Source: Heterohyrax brucei (lineage: Eukaryota; Chordata; Mammalia; Hyracoidea; Procaviidae). From it: a stretch of 64,000 nucleotides of DNA. The translations under genes were made by a program, and so were the position numbers. The notes below the pieces were generated by a model. That model saw nothing but the letters and a program-made list of their open reading frames with translations. It was not told where the DNA came from and made no database searches. This document shows, piece by piece, positions 43,666-54,999 of this stretch. The stretch covers positions 157,784,329-157,848,328 of the forward strand of contig CM053143.1 of the NCBI GenBank assembly GCA_028571685.1. Direction: 5' to 3'. Position 1 is the first letter of the stretch, and every line of letters begins with the position of its first letter.

Positions 43666-43914
43666 TAGCAACAGCAATGACTTACGTAAACACTGAGAAT
43701 GTTCATATTTTCAAATAGTTTTAAATTACAAACATACTGCTTTCTCAACAGGTGAACTTTGAAGTTAGCAAGACTTTCAGTTCTCAACAGTATATTTAAT
43801 GAGGATTTTTAAGAAGTTGTGTTGATTTCATTGACTATTCTTTTATATTAATTTATCTGTATAAGTCACATTCATATTACAAAGTCAGACAAATAATACT
43901 GCAGCACTATGTAC

Positions 43915-44090
43915 TATTTGGAAACTCCGTGATGTAGTTGTTGACACTGTGGCTGCTAATCAAGAGGTTGACAGTTCATATCCACCAGGCGCTCCTTGGA
44001 AATGCTATGAGACAGTTCTACTCTGTCCTTAGGGTTGCTATGAATTGAAATCAACTCGATGGAAATAAATTTGGTTTGGTTTAGATACTG
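43915..44090 (+). repeat. AfroSINE, plus strand
   Basis: ggaaactccgtgatgtagttg, gctgctaatcaagaggttga, ctccttggaaatgctatgag, tail atcaactcgatggaaa. Confidence 0.86.
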
Positions 44091-44097
44091 TCTAAAT

Positions 44098-44251
44098 GAG
44101 TCCAGGTAGAACAGCAGTTTAGCACTCTGCTGCTCACTGAAAGGTCAGCTGTTGGGCTCCACTAGCTTCTTTCAGTAAGAAAGATGTGATATTCTGCTTC
44201 CTTAAAGATCTATAACTTTGGAAATCCATTGGGGTAGTCTTACTTTGACGT
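44098..44251 (+). repeat. long-form AfroSINE, 3' part missing
   Basis: gtagaacagcagtttagc, ctgctcactgaaaggtcagc, gattctgcttccttaaagat-like middle. It stops where the next SINE begins, so it was either interrupted or joined by recombination. Confidence 0.7.
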
Positions 44252-44403
44252 AGTCATTAAGAGTTATGATTACTAATCAAAAGGTCTGCAGGTCTGAATT
44301 TACTAGGTACTCCTTGGAAACAGTATGAGGCAGTTCTACTCTGTCTTATAGGGTTGCTACAAGTTGGAATTGATTTGATGACAGTGGATTTGGATTTTTT
44401 TTT
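44252..44403 (+). repeat. AfroSINE, plus strand
   Basis: gacgtagtcattaagagtta, ctaatcaaaaggtctgcagg, ctccttggaaacagtatgag, gttggaattgatttgatgac, then a poly(T) tail. Confidence 0.85.
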
Positions 44404-44689
44404 TTGGCAATAGAAATCAGCTGAACTACAACGGGTAGATAGTATCCAAATTCTACTGCAAAATTCTTAAAATACAAATGAATATACCTTTCAGGGTAAA
44501 TTTAAATATTTGCTAAGGTTACACCTGCTAAACATGAGTAGTCTTTAACACAAATAAATGAACAGTAACATATGAAAGAAATCTGGCTAATCCCGCTTGC
44601 ATGTAAACATTAGTATTTGTATAAAACACTGGGCAAAACATAGATTTAGGTTCTAGATCAGGATCTCGCACTGTGCTCATAATAATTTA

Positions 44690-45290
44690 CCCCTTTCACC
44701 AGAAAATGGTCCCTCAGTTCTTGTCTTCAATGCAAGAAAAATTTCAAAAAGACACATACATACACAAACTTTTCAAGAGTTTAATAAGGGTTAATACACG
44801 TGGCAAGGAGAGCCAAACTGGCTTCTCAGAGAAAGGATTCGAGAACCTGATTCCCCACTCCTTGCGGGGTCTTGTACTCTGCATTTCCCTCTCTCTGGAA
44901 ATTTATAATATGTATTTTCCCCTCTTTGGAAATCTTGATGGCATATTTAAGTGCTATGTCCGCTAACTGGTCGACAGTTCGAATTCTCTAGCCGCTCCGT
45001 GGAAACTCTATGGACCATTTCTACTTTGTCCTCTAAGATTACTGTAAGTCAAAATGGACTCAGCGGTGGTGGATTTGGTTTGTTGGCCAGAAATTTCGGT
45101 TCTTTTTGTTCACTGATCCCTCAGGCAGTTTGAATTCTGTTATGTGTTGGCTCCTGGGTCCTTTGGGAGGTGGCGCTGAGGTCTCTGTCTTCTTTGGCAG
45201 GTACATGCTGGTTCTTTTTTGGGGCCATCGGGTGGTCCCTGATGCCTCCTTTTTCCCTGCCCCTAGCTGTCTAACCTCAGTACTCTAACA
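44690..45290 (-). mobile_element. candidate LTR of an endogenous retrovirus, with nested SINE
   Basis: On the minus strand it would begin TGTTAGAGTACTGAGGT (45290) and contain an attaaa signal near 44785, followed by a tgtgtctttttgaaat-like U5 block near 44750. This order is typical of an LTR. A plus-strand SINE splits it. No clear duplication was found and no gag, pol or env remnants lie nearby, so it may be solo or misassigned. Confidence 0.4.
44917..45080 (+). repeat. AfroSINE in candidate LTR, plus strand
   Basis: ggcatatttaagtgctatg, cgctaactggtcgacagttc, cgctccgtggaaactctatg, tail aatggactcagcggtggtg. Confidence 0.82.
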
Positions 45291-45489
45291 CCACCATGAT
45301 GCTCATTTCTTCTTCATCATTAAAGGGAAGAAATCTGATTATATAATCTCTATGTTCTTCTGAAATGCTAAACTTTGTTGTTCTTCAAAATTGGTACTTA
45401 TTCTTGCATTTAGTAATTCAAAGTATATAATAAAGCAATGTAGCAGAGTGTTTCATATTTTATTTTATTTTTTCTTTTAAACTGTGTCT

Positions 45490-45778
45490 ATTTTGTTGAC
45501 GCTAAGTGCTATCACCTTGCCACCGATTCATAGTGACCCTGTGTACAGCAGTCCTGCACAAACCTCACACTTGTTATGCTCACATCCTCTGTGTCAGCCC
45601 ATTTCCCTTAGGGTCTTCTTTCCTTCAATGACCCTTGGCCATACCAAATACAATACCCTTTTCCAAGGACTCATCCCTCCTGATAACATGTCCAAAATAT
45701 GTGAGACCAAATCTCTCCAAACTTGCTTTTAAGGAATGTTCTGGCTGTACTTTTTCTAAGACAGATTTGTTCCTTAAA
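45490..45778 (-). mobile_element. RTE 3' part, minus strand
   Basis: Complement includes cagcccatttcccttagggt, aaggactcatccctcctgat, aacatgtccaaaatatgtga and gttctggctgtactttttct, the same order as the RTE at 33350-33530. Confidence 0.75.
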
Positions 45779-45857
45779 AATGTTAGAACTATGGGTAGAA
45801 CAAAACAGATATGAAAATAAAAATGATTCCCTTTGCATAAACTAAGGAAAAAAAATA

Positions 45858-46006
45858 CTACCATTACATTGATTCTGACTCATACTGATCCTGTAGGGCA
45901 GAGTGGAACTGCTCCATAGAGATTCCAAAGAGCACCTGCTGGATTTGAACTGCTGACCACTGTTTAGCACATGAAACACTTAACCACTATGCCACCAGAG
46001 TTTCCT
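45858..46006 (-). repeat. AfroSINE, minus strand
   Basis: Complement of cctgtagggcagagtggaac, tccaaagagcacctgctgga, aaccactatgccaccagagt. Confidence 0.87.
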
Positions 46007-46454
46007 CCCTTCTTATAGTGAGTACATAATAACACATGATTTTTCTGTATCATTCCATTGAAAAAAAGAAAAGTGTTCAATGCAGAATACAAGAAATATT
46101 GGTAAATCTAAAGCTCTGCACTTTAGTCTCTGTCTTACCACTCACAATATTTGGGTTTTTGTAGTTAACCCATATACACTTTATTAACCTCAGAGACCCC
46201 ATCAGTGAAATTTGCTAACTGGATCTTGGCATAATCCTTAAAGTCTCATCAAGCAGTAAGAGTTATTTTGTTAATGTGGTGGTAAGTCAGAATATTTATC
46301 ACGTATCTCAGCATAATATGAAAAGTTACATTGGTGTGTATGAAGGTTTATGGATGGTTCTCATCATGAAAAAAATGTTGTGTTTAATATTTTAAATATA
46401 TGTTAACATTTAATATAAATATTGTTTGTCAAGCCAGTTTAACCTAAGTAATAT

Positions 46455-46500
46455 GCAGGGCATAACTCAGAATTGACTCAATGACAGTGGGTTTTTAATA
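46455..46500 (+). repeat. AfroSINE 3' tail only
   Basis: aactcagaattgactcaatg and acagtgggttttt. About 40 bases, of the older tail type (agtggg rather than cacttgg). Confidence 0.55.
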
Positions 46501-48039
46501 TTTGTGACAACAGATACATGCAAATGTTTGTTAATGTTGTTGAAAGAGGTTATATAATGCTTGACTGCTAGGATGCAGTGATTGTCAACATACTAAAGAC
46601 TGTGTTTGAATCTGTCAACCACCTTTAGGCACATAACTAACCTATGGTCTCCCTCATTCACATTTTAGTTCTTAGTTACAGCTTTTGAAAAAGGCATGTG
46701 CGTACATGAATTATCTTTGGGATTCTGGGAGCGACTGAAAAATTTAGGAAATAAAATCCTTTTATGATTTCTCACGCAGGGAATATGTGCTAGAGAAAAT
46801 TATTTTGGTGAGAGGAATGATATACCACTTTGTGGTTTCATCAGTTCCATACTGTGCTAATGCACCGGTACAAAAGAAGATGATGAATTAATAAACAGCA
46901 AATTTTACTGCTGAGGGCAAGTTGTATTGAAGTTTGTTAGATAAGATGGCCAAACATAATAGCCTGATTTCCAACTTATTCAAAAGTTTTAATAAAAGCA
47001 ACAAAACTTTACTCAGTCATGGCAGAGGAAGAATAAAGAGCCCAATTGTTCAGCATTAATCCTTTTCATTAAATCCAAGAATTTAAGCATTTTTAGGTAA
47101 ATCAGAATAAAGGTAAAAGCTGAAATCAATTTACTTTTTAATCAAAAATAGGATTAGGATCTGACATTGAACGGGGAAGAGCCTGATTTAAACAGGATAG
47201 GCCCCTAGCCTCAGAACTTCCTGCGAAGGGAGCTTTATTAATAAGGAAGTACCAGCTCTGCGTAACAGTCGTGTTCGGTTGATCATATTTCTAAGAAGTG
47301 TGACTTAGTCAACCACTTGTTCCCGTTATCTTCTCATAGATACCTCTGTGTCTTTGAAATAAGCCACTGTGTCTTCAGAAGAGTGGCAAAATAAGTAAGG
47401 CACTTGGGTGGATTTTCAAAACACTAGGAGCGCGTCAGTCGAGAGATGGTAGTGCTGCAAAGTGGATGACTGGCATTAAACAGGTTTATTACTTCTGAAA
47501 ATGCCAACCTTTTGTAACAGCTTATTCAATGTCCCTGCCACTAGAAAGGTCAGTGGGTAAAATAGGACTAATACCATTGTCAGCAAGCTCATATATTTCA
47601 ATGTTATTTTCATTGCTTCTTTTGTTTGGCATACACTGAGTGAAAGCTGTTTTATTTTTCCTTTGCTTGAAAAAAGTAGTTAATGAATAGAATTCACTTA
47701 CAATCCCAAAACTTGATTAAACATATTCTGCATTAAATGAATCAAACCTCTTGACTTTTTTTTTCCCCCTGAAACTTTCTGTTGAATTGTTCCAGTTATA
47801 CTATGGGTTATCCAAGGAAACTCCTTGAAAAACACACTAAATTGGCATCTGTGACATATTTAAGAATAATTTCTCTAATGATTTGGCCTCTAGATAAAGA
47901 TCTAGGCTTCCAATATAAAGACTTCAATTTCCAAGTTTGGATTAGGAAGAAAAAAAAAATGGTACCTTACTTACAGCTGGGATTGTTCACACATCTTTCC
48001 ATGTAAATTTATCTAAGTGCTAGAAAAGAGCTCTAGGAG
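46501..48039. other. repeat-poor island, left part
   Basis: No SINE, RTE or L1 could be found in 1.5 kb, unusual in this window. No exon-like frame stands out. Parts such as 47180-47480 are less AT-rich. Confidence 0.5.
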
Positions 48040-48115
48040 CTGTGTTATTAGCACAATTCCTGGCACGTTGTGGATATGCAATCCGTATTTGTTGCTGAAT
48101 AGTGAATGAGCCCAT
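48040..48115 (+). repeat. MIR/L2-type 3' end fragment
   Basis: tagcacaattcctggcacg, then tatttgttgctgaatagtga match the usual mammalian MIR/L2 tail pattern in spacing. Weak. Confidence 0.5.
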
Positions 48116-49807
48116 GATGGGCAGAAAATGGCTCCCTAAATAAGAGTTATGGACTCAATTATTCCCTTACATCCAGAATCGCACTAAACAGATCCAGCTG
48201 ATTCAGTTCCCTCAGATTCAATGTCTCCAATTTACATCAGTCAAAGAGAATAATAATCAACGCTATGAGATCCTGAAATCCATTAACGTGTCTGGAAGTG
48301 GTGTGCTGATGGGGAATAAAAAGGATCTTACAGTGTTTCTATGAAGTTGCTTGAATCATGTTTAAATATGTTCATCCTTGCAAGAAAGTATAAAGCATTC
48401 TCTGGCAGGAAAACTACTCTAACATTCAGCATCTGAAATGTCTTTTGTGTACTCTATAGAGGCCTTCAGTTTTCTGTCTGAATGTAGCATTAACATTTTG
48501 TAAGGTATGAAAGGGCAGCATTACCTTAAAGCTGAGTACACTGTCATACTCTGAATAAATTGTTCTAATCTACTTTAAGAAAGTTGTCTGACCCTGAAAT
48601 CTGACAAGATTCAAGTACACTAAAGAAATTTGTTTCTTTTTTCTTTTTAAAGAAGGAGCAAATTACATATCTTAGGAATAAAGTGTCTGCTACATTAATA
48701 TGGTTGACCTCTGATCATAGTCTGTCCTTTGACAGTGACTACCGCATCATTTATATCACGTAAAAAAACATTTCAAAGGAGGCAAGGAAGGTTGGTGGCA
48801 TTTGTCACATGGCTGTGTAAAGACATCTCAGGTAATTTCTTGAGCCTCTGATGCATTGTGCTATTAGTCTTAATTTTCTCCTGCCATTTCTGCATTGATT
48901 AAAGAAAGAAATTATTCTTTGGATCTACCAAAGGATACAGAAATATGATCAAACAATCTACATTGTGCAAAGAAAGTTATAAAATAAAAAAGAATGTTAA
49001 TCTTATAAGATATATCCAGCAAGTGTTCTTGAGTGGTGTTTTGTGTGCTGAATATTGTCTCATGTTATATTTTATGTTAATTTAAAAAATATTTAAGAGT
49101 GGAGTTTTTATAAATATTTAAATTAAAATAACTATTTTATTAGAAGATGTACATCATGTGAACACTTAAGTAAAACTTTACTGTCATCAAGTCTATGCGG
49201 ATAAGAAAAGGTTAATTTAACTTTAAGAATAAACCTGTAAGCAAAATAATTTCACATTGTTAGAAAAAGCATCAGAGGCTTAATGACATCTTAAAGGAGG
49301 TAATAGCACATTGTACAGTAAATAATGTTTATTATTAGCTCTTTCCAATGCACTCAGTATGGAAAAGGAATCTGGATTCTAAGAAATAATTTCAGTTCTA
49401 AATCAACATCCTCCCATTTAGTTATGAAATCTTAGACAAGTGAACTAATTACTCTTAGTATTGGATATACTTGCTTTTAACTAAATGTATAGCAGTAGAC
49501 AACATTTGCAATTCTGTTGCAATTGGTATCTTTAATTCTCGACCTTTTGGAGAACAAGACAAAAATCATATTTAGGAGAGACATTTTGTTAGGCATATAT
49601 GTGCTTTGATATCCCAAACTCCAAGGCTCCACTCTTATAAAGATATGTTTTGGGAAGAAATAAATCCACATGCACTCAAATTTTAGGATTAACTAGGGAT
49701 CAGGATGTATAAAAACAAACATTTTGTTAAAATATTTGGTTCAGATAATTTAAACACAAGTTAGTTATTTCAAAGTCAACGTGCAATATGACCACGTTTT
49801 TTCGGGT
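48116..49807. other. repeat-poor island, right part
   Basis: Another 1.7 kb without recognisable interspersed repeats. A MIR-like ttagacaagtgaactaat may lie near 49430. No gene signal. Confidence 0.45.
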
Positions 49808-50975
49808 TTGGAGAAATTCCTGAAATTCAACCTACATTCGGAAGAGGATGTGGAACCAGAAACATAATTGCTGATATCAGATGAATTTTGGCTGAAAGCA
49901 GAGAATACCAAAAAGATATTTGCCTGTGTTTCATTGACTGTGCAAAGCAGTAAGCTATGTTGATCATAAAATATTATACATACTGTTGCAAAGAATGGCA
50001 ATTCTAGAACACTTAATTGTATTCATAAGGAAATTGTACATAGACCAAGAGGCAGTTGCTTGAACAGAACAAGAAGATAACACATAGTTTAAAGTGAGGA
50101 ATGGTGGATGCCACTGTTAACCCTACCTATTCAACCTGTATGTTGAGCAAATATTCTGAGAAGATGGGTCTATATGAAAAAGATGGGGCCTTTGGACTGG
50201 AGGAGGACTCATTAACAAGCTGCAGTAAGCAGATGACATAATCTTGTTTGCTGAAAGTGAAGATGACTTGAGACACTTAGTGATGAAGATCAAAGACCAC
50301 AGTCTTCAGTATGGATTACACCTCAACAACTAGATCAATAAGCAACATCACGATAAACAGGAAAAAGGCTTAATTTGTCAAGAATTTGATTTTACTAGGA
50401 TCCATGACCCACGCCTATTGAAACAAAGGTAAGAAATCAAAATATGTATTGCACTGGGCAAATCAACTGAAGTAGACTTGCTTAAAATGTTGACAGGCAA
50501 AGATTTCACCTCAAGGATCAAGGTGTGACTGACCCAAGTCATGGTCTTTTCCATTGCCTCATATGTATGTGAAAGCTGTACAATGAATAAAGAATATTGA
50601 AAAAGAATGGATGCCTTTGAGTTCTAGTACTGGCAAAAAATATTGAATATATCAATGGACCACCAACAGAATGAATGAATCTGTCTTGGAAGAAGTAAAA
50701 CCACAATGCTCCTTAGAAGCCAGAATGGTGAGCCTACCTCTCACATGCTTTCAACATGTCATCTGCAGAAATCAGTCCCTGGAGAGAGACATCATACTTT
50801 GTAGAGATTCAGTGATAAAGATGAAGTCCCTCAATTATATAGAATGACATAGCGTCTGAAACACTAGCCGTAAGCATAGGGAATAGTGTGAGGGTGATGC
50901 AGGGTGGGCAGTGTCTTTTTTCTGTGGTACATAGTTTGCTATCAGTTGGAACCAACTCAGTGGTACCTAACAACT
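49808..50975 (+). mobile_element. RTE LINE, 5'-truncated, plus strand, with 3' end
   Basis: Begins in RT (cctgaaattcaacctacatt, ggaagaggatgtggaacca). Contains the palm block region (gtgtttcattgactgtgcaa, near 49925) and agatgacataatcttg near 50231, equivalent to YADD. Post-RT follows, then the C-terminal region gaatctgtcttggaagaag (50680), and the 3' end gtttgctatcagttggaacc, aactcagtggtacctaacaac. Frames are broken. The tail resembles the AfroSINE tail. Confidence 0.85.
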
Positions 50976-52147
50976 TAGACATTGAGGTCACCTCAGAATC
51001 TCCCCATTCTTTCATATGAGAACTACAGTGCTAAATGAGAGAATAATTTACTGAACCAAATTCTACCCCAGTAACTGCTAAAGATATGCAGTTAAACTTT
51101 CAAAGACACAATACTGAATGTTAAAATGCTAGGCTAAAAATCAGTATAAATCTCTCATACCCCAAATTTCCTTTTTTGCCTGATTAGTGGGCCAAGTACA
51201 GGCCTGTCGTTTGCTAACTGACCAATTCTTAGATTTTCCTTTAAAAGCGGACCCTAGGGTGACATTCGGAGGGGATAATAACAAGAAGATACTACACTTC
51301 TGGGTCTGATCCTGAGTCATTTTTTAATTCAGTGTGTGAGTTGAGGCTGTTGACTCTTGTTTCATCACCACTTACAGACTAGTTCTAACCATGCTATTTT
51401 CCACAGTAGATCTGAACTCACTGTCCATCCTCCCCTCCTTTCCTGGCTTCATAGACCAACTTCAGACATCCCCAGCAACCAGCTACTGATCATGTGGATG
51501 TTTCTAGAGAAAACCTAGCTGCAACCTCAGATAATTGTAACTTCTATTGAACAGCTGGCACTTTTTGACACCTCTTTCAACATTTGTTACCAGCTATTGC
51601 AAGTCTCCATTTGTAGCCTCAATCTCCTTAAAGAGATTGAACTCTTAGCATTGGTGGTGGTAAAATAGGTCTCCTAAGTCTTAGCTCCTTCACTGTTTAT
51701 TATGCCTGGGCTGAGAAGTAGTAGGTGCTTTTGCACTTACTGATTCTGTGGCCCTTAGAGTCCTCTTTTGCTCATTTTAGTAGTTAAATACTTACTATAG
51801 GTTAATAATTTTTCATGTCAAATATCCCCTGTTCAAATTACACATTTGACTTTTGTCTCCTAATTGGATCCTGGTGGATACAAAAGTAAAATGGATGCAC
51901 TGTTTTTTGTAAATTTGTTTTCCTATTTTTCAAGAATGTGAAAATAAAAACCAACAATAAGAATTATAACAGGGAAGAAATGAACCTAAGGAAAGAAATA
52001 TGTATTAAATCACAAATGTTATTTCAAAAATGTATCTTTCAGAGGAAGAAAGTGAAACTTCATAGATATAGCTTCCTGGTGAATAAGCACTTTTTAATAT
52101 ACAAGAGCTGTGATGTCCAAGAGCCGTGATGCCTGTGGAGGTTGCTG
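50976..52147. other. unresolved DNA
   Basis: Parts between 51300 and 51880 have an LTR- or old-repeat-like feel (ending aattggatcctggtggatac), but no assignment can be defended. Confidence 0.4.
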
Positions 52148-52362
52148 CTTCTTCTCTAGGCATCCGAGGCACCAGGGTAATACAAGCTGTTTATGGCTGA
52201 CTACTTTTCTTAGGGTTGATGGTTCAAATTCATTCAGCAGGATTAGAGAATGGAGGTTAGGTAACTTGCTTCAGTAAAGATGACTCTAATGAGCATTTCT
52301 ACTGCATAACACTTGAAGCCACCATGAGTGGGAACTGACTCAACAGCAATGGTTTCTGTTTA
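52148..52362 (+). repeat. long-form AfroSINE, plus strand, diverged
   Basis: ggcaccagggtaatacaagc, ggctgactacttttcttagg, middle acttgcttcagtaaagatg, tail gaactgactcaacagcaatg. Confidence 0.68.
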
Positions 52363-52458
52363 TTTTCAAGAAAAGCCTAGACATTGGACAAATGCATCAA
52401 TCATATGGTCTAACTCGACAACTAAAATGATTAGGGAAATTTGAGCTATTTGTTATTA

Positions 52459-52532
52459 CAGAAAACACTGGTGGTGTAGTGGTTAAGTGCTATGGCTACT
52501 AACCAAAAGTCTGCAGTTTGAATCTACCAGGA
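52459..52532 (+). repeat. AfroSINE head only, plus strand
   Basis: gaaaacactggtggtgtagtg, ctactaaccaaaagtctgca, gaatctaccagg, then an A/G-rich stretch with aaagaaaggaaaaaaaag. The SINE 3' part is absent. Confidence 0.8.
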
Positions 52533-53234
52533 GGAAAGAAAGGAAAAAAAAGAAAACCAAAATAAGGAAAGCTTGCCCTTTATGCTTCATTAGCCATAAA
52601 CTCCTAGCAAAAATACCATAGGAAATAAAGTCAAACAGAAATGTCCTTTTCCACCCTGTGGTAATTTTTAAATGTTTTAGTTGTATTTTCCTTTTTTTTA
52701 ATCAGCTTCATTTTCACTAATGTCCCTGCCCACTTTTCTTTTATGCCTAACCACTGTTTGATGCTGAGAGCTGAACTCTCTCCAGATACTTTAGGACTTG
52801 TGAGTGTACTGAGGCAACGGGCACGGTTAACGTGTTCTTGAAGTTTAGAACTGAACGGAAACCTAAAGATTATCCAATGAAATCCTGCATGTTATAGATG
52901 AAGGGCATGACATTGAAAATTAAGAATGTGAATTTTGAAAGGATAGGGATTGTCATTAGAATGTAATTGTCTTCGTATTTTAGAATGGTCTTCATCATCT
53001 TGTAAACTTAGCTCTCTGCTTATTATGCACTCTTGATGACAGGAACAAGTCTAAAGTTCAAAAGGCACCAGAATTTTGCTTAGAAAACAAAATACTATCT
53101 GGATAAGATAAGATGTTCTGTTGTTACTATTTATATTTTTAACACCTGGGAGATTCTAGGGTAAGGTATTTTTTAGATCAAAAAGATGCTCAAAGTTTTC
53201 TAAATAAACCTTAAATATTTATTCTTGATTTTAT
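52533..53234. other. unresolved DNA
   Basis: No recognisable repeat or gene signal. Confidence 0.5.
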
Positions 53235-53340
53235 TCAGCCAGCAATTACTGAATGACCATAATGTGCTTATGATCTTAACTAGGCACTGAGACACGGGAA
53301 GAAAACAGAGACAGCAGCACAAATTTTGATCCTGGATTAG
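53235..53340 (+). repeat. L2 LINE fragment, diverged
   Basis: cagccagcaattactgaatg, atgtgctta and taggcactgagacac are in the order of the L2 3' segment. Confidence 0.5.
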
Positions 53341-53746
53341 AAACAAACAAAATATATTAAGAATCAGATTTTAAACAACTTGAACTTATTTGATTGACAC
53401 TAGTATATTTGAAACACTAAATTATATGGGTCACACATTCTAAGCAGAAAGAAAATAAAAGAATAATGAAAATGGGATAGATTTCATCTGAAAGATTTCT
53501 TAGAAGGTTAAATAAAGTAATGAACACAAGGGCAGAGAGGAGAAAACAAAAGTTTTTCAAATGTTGAAACTTGTACAAAGTCAGGAAAGTATGAATTAAA
53601 AGGCAAACTGATAGATGAACAAGTTCATACAAAACAGTAATTGTTTGAGACAGTAATAAAAGAGTAGTATCTCCTGCAGTGTAAGAAAAATCTTCTGAAA
53701 TTGGATACATGTCTATGTAGCAATTATATTCATAGACAGGTAGACA

Positions 53747-53822
53747 GGCACATAGATAGATGGATAGGGAGATGAGATAAAACTGGCACATAGATAGATG
53801 GATAGGGAGATGATATAAAACT
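53747..53822. repeat. 38-bp tandem duplication
   Basis: Two copies starting at 53747 and 53785 of a 38-base unit that includes cacatagatagatggatag, with one g/t difference. Lies in a (gata)-like region. Confidence 0.85.
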
Positions 53823-54999
53823 GGCTGTCTAGCTACTTAGACGGCTATATACAGTCATATCTATCTATTATCTACATGATTCGAGAAAACCTAAATCATA
53901 GAATTTAGTGGCAGTGACAGTTATTTCAAAGTCTGACTACCATCTTTATCTTTCATATTCAAAAATTGAGGATGATCTTAGGTGAAGACATTGAATTTTT
54001 TTTATTATTATGGTTGAATGAAAATGTACATTCCCATATAATTTGCATGCCCACCTATATGCAGGTCCCACTGCTCTACCCGCCCAGTAACAGCACACTC
54101 TTCCTCTCTGCCCCATACATGTCTTATCCTCCCCCAGATCTCCTATCCCCTCAGCTCCACCCATTCCTCCATCTCCTGTAAGAGATCAGCAGGATGACAT
54201 CCTATAGATGTATGAAACCATAAAGTGCACACATGACAAGGTCACTCTGTATCACCAAGTCCAATCCATTCCTGTCCAAAGAGTTGGCTTCCATTATGAT
54301 TTATGAACTGGGGCAGCATAAGGACCAGGGGCTATGCCCCAAGAAGAACTCTGAGGTCCCTGAACCATCAGTTGTGGTCTTTTAGTGGAAATCTCAGGGT
54401 GCAACCCTTTGTATTCTAGTATTGCCAGTGAGACTCAAATTTGTGAGCCCCATCACGGCTACCACTGGTGGTGACGGGGCACCATTCGGTCCTTCTTGTC
54501 ACAAGTTGATGTAGTCACCCACTCACGTGGGTCTCTCTGTCTTCTGGGTTCTCTTTCTACCATGTCAATTTGGTCCTTGGTAATCATCTATTCCTGCTGA
54601 GCTGGGACCATTTGCTGTACCCTCAGATGGCAGCTTGGCAACTTTTAAGATCCCAGATGCCCATTCACCAATGTGGGGTGCAGAGGGCTCTCTTAGCAAA
54701 ATGCTGGTTGTGCTAATTGGCCTCGATTTCCCCTGACAGCATGGTCCCTGGGAGTCTGCCGCGGCTACTCTGTCTTTGCAATATTGGGTTAAGATATGAG
54801 GCGTAATCATGTTATGTTGAAGTCCAGTTGATATTGGTTTTCTTTCGAATGTGTGCTGTCACAGATTTCACCCAACCAAATTTCTATCAACTATCTAATC
54901 TAAACCCTCACCCCTTTCACTCTCCCTCCCTCCCCACACTTGCAGCCATCAAAGAGTCTTTTCTTCTGTGTATGAGTTTTGTTTTTAAGTTCTTATCGT

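Noticed and set aside
53417..53791. A 124-codon hydrophobic minus-strand frame as a membrane protein
   Set aside because: Composition is explained by AT-rich DNA, and it runs over a tandem duplication of gata-like DNA; no start context or homologous domain.
53747..53822. A CRISPR-like direct repeat
   Set aside because: Only two adjacent copies with no spacer, in a mammalian genome; a simple tandem duplication.
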